This document shows positions 58,950 through 64,000 of a DNA stretch of 64,000 nt, one piece after another. The notes under the pieces are model-generated. The model saw nothing but the letters and a program-made list of their open reading frames with translations. It had not been told where the DNA came from and did no database searches. Source of the stretch: Amoebidium appalachense (taxonomy: Eukaryota; Ichthyosporea); the NCBI GenBank assembly GCA_963693365.1, contig CAVNZM010000001.1, forward strand, positions 19,654,001 to 19,718,000, in the 5' to 3' direction. Each line of letters begins with the position of its first letter. Positions within the stretch are counted from its first letter, which is position 1. Position numbers and translations under genes: made by a program.

Positions 58950-60588
58950 CATATATAAATACAAACGGACACATACACACACACACCCGCGCATGCACAC
59001 ATACACACACACGACACACTCACATTTGTACAGGACGGTGAAATGGAGGGCATTTGCTATCGTCAGAGCCACCCGATCATTTGGTGGCGCCCCAGCGACC
59101 TCCCACTGCTTCACGTCCCTGGAAAAAATGGTGTGTATGTGTTTTTTTTTTTGGGGGGGGGGGGGGGGGGAGGGGGGGAGGGGGGGGGGGGGGGGGGGGC
59201 AGTGGTTAGCCGTTCTGAATCATGAACAGGAGATGATGTATGCATGGTGTTTACAAGTTTTGCTTGGTATAGAGTTTTACATGATTGGGAGGAAGTGGGG
59301 GAGGGAGGTGAGAGATGCATGAAAGAGGGGTTCGTTTCTGGGAGATGTGAGCAGGTTGGAGAGCTGTAAATCGATGTGGGTTGGACTTTGGGGGGGGGGG
59401 GGGGGGGGGGGGGGGTTCTTGCACAGACCAGTATCTGGAGGGCACACGCATGGCTGTGTGTGTGTGTTTGGGGGCAGGGGGGAGGGGGGGGGGGGGAGAG
59501 GGGGAGGGGGAGGGGGAGGGAGGGGAGCCCTAGAGAGTGAAGGGTGGGGGTGGGGGGAGGGGGGGGGGGGCACGGAAAACGTTTTCGCGCCTGGTTGCTG
59601 CACGTGCTCGCTAGTTTTGCACACAGCCTATTAAATTTTGATAGGGTGTTGCCATTCGTGAGTGTATGCGGAAATGCACCTGTACTGGGTGTGATGCATG
59701 CTGTGTGCTGTTTGGCTCGCACTGTATGCACGTGCGCGTTGAAGCACTTGGAAGTGGCGGATGAAATTGATCTGTGTGTTCCTTACTGGTATGTATGTGT
59801 TAAATTGCACGAACACAACACATAATGTCACCAACACTACTATTACAAGTGACGGCATGCTAATCACATCCACCAGATATCACCCCAGCAAACTGTTCTC
59901 ATGCACCGGCTGTGCATAGAACCCCCCTTACCATGGATCCTCAGTCCCAGGGGGATCCGATATGAGCAGTATATGGCTGGCCCCTGGATTTGCACGTGCG
60001 CCATTGGCCGAGGCACTGAAATTGGCGGCACTGCAGTCCTCGCCGGTCAACGTGCAGCCTGCAGGGGGGATTTGTGATTAATTCCGGGTGGAGTGGGGAG
60101 GAATACGGAAAGTGGTAGGCGGGTCAAGTAATTTCCCCCCCCCCAAAACATCAACCATATAAGTCAAGAGAGTTGGAAAAAAGGAACAGAATATGTGATG
60201 ATGAGGCTGTTGAAGGGGGGTACCAATTGGGTCTTATGAATGACCACTGCTGGCAGGCATGGGGGCTACATCTACGTCCAGTGTAATTAATTATAATGGT
60301 TGTAACGGTTACCAACAACTATGGTGACTGGGCTGACAGATAGTAGCCGTCAAGTTGCAGCCCCGACTGTGCTGGATGGTATACTGAACAGAAGTGAGTA
60401 ACTCAAGGGGATAGGGCCTGCAGGGCCGGAGGCTATGAACGATGTATCAGTGCAGTTACAGAGAAATTGCCATCGGATAGTATCACTAATTCAGTGAGGG
60501 CAGGCTTCCAAATGATACGCGATGAAGGGGTTGGGGGATGGGGGTGGGGGGATAGGTTTCTTTTCTCCTTCTTTTTATGTGGTGTGCA

Positions 60589-60619
<31 letters not shown>

Positions 60620-60635
60620 TTGTGTGTGTATGTAT

Positions 60636-60724
<89 letters not shown>

Positions 60725-61723
60725 TTTGTTTGTGTGTGTTTGTGTGTTTGTGTATGTTAGTGTATGTGCGCATGTGTGTATGCGTGCGTGTGTGCGTGCA
60801 TATGTGCGTGTCACGGTGCGTGCGCGCGTGTGTGCATGCTTTTGAGGAGGGGTGGGGAAACGGTGGGTGGGATGCAGGCACGTACTTGTTTTGAGCACCT
60901 CTACGTCTGCCAGGTATCCCCCACTCCCCTCTCCCCAAGTCCATGTGCCGTACTGCCCAAACCCGAGCACCCCACTGACGTCATTCTTGCCACGTGTCTA
61001 CCGCCGCAAGGTCAGATTGATGGGGGGGAAGTAGTATGGCCTAAAGTTGTGTGCGGATATGTCGAATATATGATAATAATCATCTTTCTTAACGCCATGT
61101 ATACCAACACAGAAAGCCGTAGAGGAATCAGAACCAAGTCAGCTATATGAGAGTCTATATATCAATTCACTTCTTGGCAAACGCGAATGATGGCCTTTAA
61201 TATACCAATAATTCTTGCAGAGGTTTTTGAAGTTCCAGTATCTAATACTTTTTTCAGAACGCTGGTGTGTTTGTGTGTTGCGCATGGGTGGGCGATTAGT
61301 GTCGGTGCATGCCAAGGGTGGTGAAGTGTCTCAATGACGGGACGGAGTACAAGGGTGAACAAAGCAAGAAAGACTGAAGGCCTACCACAAGGGACCCTTG
61401 ATGGTCCCCAAATGTGAGTGCGAGCTCCTCAGCCACCCGTGGCTCAAGATCGTGATGTTTAGAGTCTGAGCCATGGCCACGAACAACCTCCCCCTTCCCT
61501 TTCTTCCCAACCCCCCCAACCCCCCCCCCCCCCCCCCCCCCCCTTCCCCCCCCCCTCGTTTGTTCTCTCTTCCATGCACCACCGTAGATCCGTACACACG
61601 ACATACACTGACCTGGACCTGGGCGCTGTTGAGTATGCTGCGGCCATTCACAACTATAGTGTTGGTGCGGGCATGACAAATGCCCGCCAGGCAGAAAAAA
61701 ATGATAGCTGCAGCGGCCCACAT
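55650..61723 (-). CDS. Type I membrane protein, receptor-like, eleven or more exons; family unknown
   Basis: Minus-strand exons 61723-61613, 61442-61386, 60997-60886, 60058-59932, 59118-59024, 58286-58198, 57978-57889, 57478-57409, 57332-57255, 56883-56727 and 55798-55650 join in phase (about 378 residues). The ATG at 61723 starts a clear signal peptide ([18 protein letters not shown]). The ectodomain of about 280 residues has few cysteines, motifs such as [20 protein letters not shown] and [13 protein letters not shown], and N-glycosylation sites (NFS, NGT). A Thr/Ser/Gly-rich stalk leads to one transmembrane helix, [19 protein letters not shown]. The cytoplasmic part contains [12 protein letters not shown], a possible SH3/WW ligand. 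I recognise no domain and give no function. Exon 2's start and exon 8's donor are the least certain joins. The 3' end is unresolved: the exon ends in phase 1 at a GTAGGT donor and any last exon lies below 55570, around a G-run. Confidence 0.65.
56374..56434. repeat. (CA)n microsatellite
   Basis: About 30 CA units after a C-run, in intron 10 of the minus-strand membrane-protein gene. Confidence 0.9.
57767..57887. repeat. (CA)n microsatellite abutting a splice donor
   Basis: Near-continuous CA that runs up to the donor of exon 7 of the membrane-protein gene; on the minus strand the donor reads AAG|GTGTGTG, so the array itself supplies the donor. Confidence 0.9.
58680..58948. repeat. Two long (CA)n arrays in intron 5 of the membrane-protein gene
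   Basis: Degenerate CA from 58680, then pure arrays at about 58797-58847 and 58886-58948. Confidence 0.9.
60594..60770. repeat. (GT)n microsatellite with GTTT interruptions
   Basis: Pure GT at about 60643-60721, with GTTT-interrupted flanks; lies in intron 3 of the minus-strand membrane-protein gene. Confidence 0.9.
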
Positions 61724-62530
61724 GACCTTTTTCTTGGGTTGTTGGAAGCTTTCTTAAGAACAAGAGACTAATAAGCATAAGGTCTTGAGGTTTGCATCAG
61801 GAGGGGATTCGAAATGCTTTGGATGTGGTGCCTTGTCTAGAGCTCAGGCGTAGATTGCTAGCTAGGCTCCAGCTAGCTGTAGCGTCCAACGGGCATGGAT
61901 GTTATTGTTTGGGTCATTGGACTATCACATGCTCAAAGGAAATACAAGCCCTGAAAGTGTAGCAACATACATAGTGCATACAGAAACCCTTTTGGACTTC
62001 GTCTAATATTAGCTGGAGGACGGGTGCCGTCGTAACCGCGCTTCATTCCCCCTATACCTACTGTGACATTTAACGGTATGATGTGTCAGATATGTTAAAT
62101 CACGACAGCTCTGTGAAAGTAAATTATATACCGAAGCTTTTTTTCTAACCAGCATTTGCCACAGCGCACTATTCTACCTTGTTGCTACACCTTATTGGTG
62201 ACACCAGACTCCGTGACTGTAACGCTGTTACGTCGCAGTATATGTAAGTGTCATCAAGCGATGATCTTTTCTATCTAATAGCTCTGTTGGGATTTATCAG
62301 AGACCCGCTACCAGCCAATCGCTTGCAAGCGAAATCTGGCGCGGAAAAGAGCGCACGTACCTTGTGCGGATGCTCACGAGCGCTTGGTCGCCACCAACGG
62401 TTCACCAGTCACCACGGCCACAACAAATATGGTACAAATATAATTTTCAATATATATCTACAGCACTTTGTAATTCGGTTGTAAACCTGCTGAAAAAGTC
62501 GCGGACTCCATCTCAGACAGCAGTCACAGT
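61724..62530. other. Presumed 5' region of the membrane-protein gene
   Basis: No coding exon recognised. A CCAATC motif at 62316-62321 stands next to GGCGCGGAAAA (62339-62349), which resembles an E2F site; both could serve a promoter, but no transcript is supported. Confidence 0.35.
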
Positions 62531-62531
62531 C

Positions 62532-62842
62532 AGGGGTGTGGCGACTTGACTTCGTCGCGACTTGAAGTCACCAAGCTCCTGACTTCAACCAAGTCAAGTC
62601 AAGCCATGAGGCCGGACATAGGAGTGACTTGATGGGGGGAGGGGGGCTTAGGGCGGGGAAGCATAGGAGGGTGGGTGAAAAGGGGGGGCGCAATGCCCGC
62701 CCGTGGCCCAGCTGGCTGGAGGAGTTACTATAAATAGTACCCCTCCAAGTCGCGACTTGTAAGTCAAGTCAAGTCATCAATTTCAGCAAACAATTATATT
62801 TATAAGTCATGTCAAGTCGCTGAAACTCTGCCACACCCAGCG
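62532..62842. mobile_element. MITE-like element with terminal inverted repeats
   Basis: The left end reads CAGGGGTGTGGCGACTTGAC and the right end reads, in reverse complement, CTGGGTGTGGCAGAG followed by TTTCAGCGACTTGACATGAC. The interior is full of GACTT/AAGTC repeats in both orientations, including two TCGCGACTT copies. The CAGGGGTG start resembles hAT-type termini. No protein is encoded and no clean 8-base target duplication was seen. Confidence 0.55.
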
Positions 62843-64000
62843 CCGCACCACTGAGATGACACAAATTCATTGATAAGGATCTCAATTTTGATTGGTTTAC
62901 CTTTCAGCCAATCACACAACTGTCAACAAACCACACCAGCTTGCGCACGTGCACGGTGCCGCAAACCACGCCTGCGGGCAGCGGTCTGCTGAGCTCCGAG
63001 AGTGAGCCTGCGACATATGCATCCAAAACATGATGAGGCTACAATTCCTAGGAATATGGGTACAGCTGTTCCTATATGTAAGTGGTTGCTGTTGTTTTGC
63101 CGTCACCTCCTTATAATTATTTATGTAAGTGGTTGCTGTTGTGTTGCCGTCACCTCCGTCACAGTGGGCCAGTGGGTCACTTGCATCATCACCGTGACCG
63201 ACACCCGATGGCAGGACATTGGCAGTGCCGTGCACGGTGCTCGGACTCGGTGACGTACTCGTGTCAGCTGCAGGGGCCCCTCACACGGTGTGGTGTGGCA
63301 GTACATGTGCAGTACGTACGTAGTGGATAACTGGTGCCGTCCTGACTAACGTTCCCCGAGCATGATGGCCAGCTGTAGGAGCAGGAGCAGGTTGGTCCCA
63401 AGTGTGCCCTCCACCCGCAGCAAGAAAAATAATTACTCTACAACAGAAGGAGAGCTGGCACAACTTACTAATAAACTTTGCCCTGCCTGAGCTCGATTAT
63501 TAATCCGGTGAACACTACTATACTATTAGTACACGGCCGATCATCACGATGTTCAGAATACTAAATGAGCAGCAGATGAAGGGTGTGTACTTGCAGTAGC
63601 AATGATACGCACGGTGTTTCACACAGTACACTCAAAAGACATGTCACTGAGACTAGTGACGGTGTTTATTTTACAGAGTTTACAATACATCGAGCTTTTG
63701 GTGATCGTGAGAAGTATCGATTGTGAGAATATTCGCGCGACGGGGAAATAGAATTGGGGTTTACGCTGTTTACTCGAGGCAAAGAATTCTAATCTAAATT
63801 ATCCCCATAAAAAAAAAAAAAAGAAAGAAAGAAAGAAAAAGAAAAGGGTCAATAAATGTACAAAAAACTCGAGAATGACATGACCATAATGGTACACTTA
63901 AATTTAAAGCAGAATTCAATGCATATGATTTCTAGAAATGTGTTGTGTAGGTAAAAAAAATTCTCGGGGTGTGTGGGCGTGCCAATATATTCTAAGGTGT
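62843..64000. other. No supported gene; short tandem duplication
   Basis: A segment of about 34 bases beginning ATGTAAGTGGTTGCTG occurs at 63077 and 63123. CCAATC occurs near 62910. Short open frames in 62900-63250 resemble nothing known. The end is AT-rich with an A/GAAA tract at about 63808-63846. Confidence 0.4.

Overview
The window is nuclear DNA from a eukaryote with many short, phase-consistent exons, GT-AG introns (a few GC-AG) of roughly 60 to 1,700 bases, and a heavy load of simple sequence: G or C runs up to about 65 bases, and GT/CA, CT/GA and mixed microsatellites inside introns and intergenic DNA. Host exons are GC-rich. Most long open frames here are artefacts of these repeats; the genes below were rebuilt by following homology and splice phase across exons. 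Five host genes and two transposon genes can be supported. A TAF12 (TFIID/SAGA) gene and a SMARCE1/BAF57-like HMG-box gene suggest an opisthokont, perhaps a unicellular relative of animals. That placement is inference with low confidence; no rRNA or organelle marker is present.

Layout. 0.8-6.5 kb, minus strand: F-box/leucine-rich protein in six exons. 6.5-13.8 kb: no recognisable gene, mostly microsatellites. 13.8-18.3 kb, plus: a complete seven-exon bHLH-leucine zipper factor with two abutting CACGTG E-boxes just upstream of its ATG. 18.3-22.7 kb: no confident gene, but a 346-base tandem duplication and a possible TATA-to-polyA unit. 22.7-28.5 kb, plus: TAF12 in ten exons. 29.5-37.4 kb, plus: a DDE-type transposase gene of about 1,540 codons in six exons, with a DEDDy (WRN-type) 3'-5' exonuclease lodged inside the transposase core. 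40.5-42.5 kb, plus: an AT-richer piggyBac-like transposase split by a frameshift. 44.4-55.1 kb, plus: a 13-exon SMARCE1-like protein with a long P/Q/G-rich N-terminal region, HMG box, charged coiled coil and one matrin-type zinc finger. 55.3-61.7 kb, minus, facing the previous gene tail to tail: an unrecognised type I membrane protein with signal peptide, ectodomain, one transmembrane helix and proline-rich cytoplasmic tail. 61.7-64 kb: no gene, one terminal-inverted-repeat MITE candidate.

Three host genes act in nuclear transcription (bHLH factor, TFIID/SAGA subunit, SWI/SNF-type HMG subunit). They share a locus but nothing shows they are co-regulated. Several exons carry single-base frame breaks, three of them in or near C runs, while reading sensibly on both sides; these look more like assembly indels than decay, but raw reads are needed to tell.
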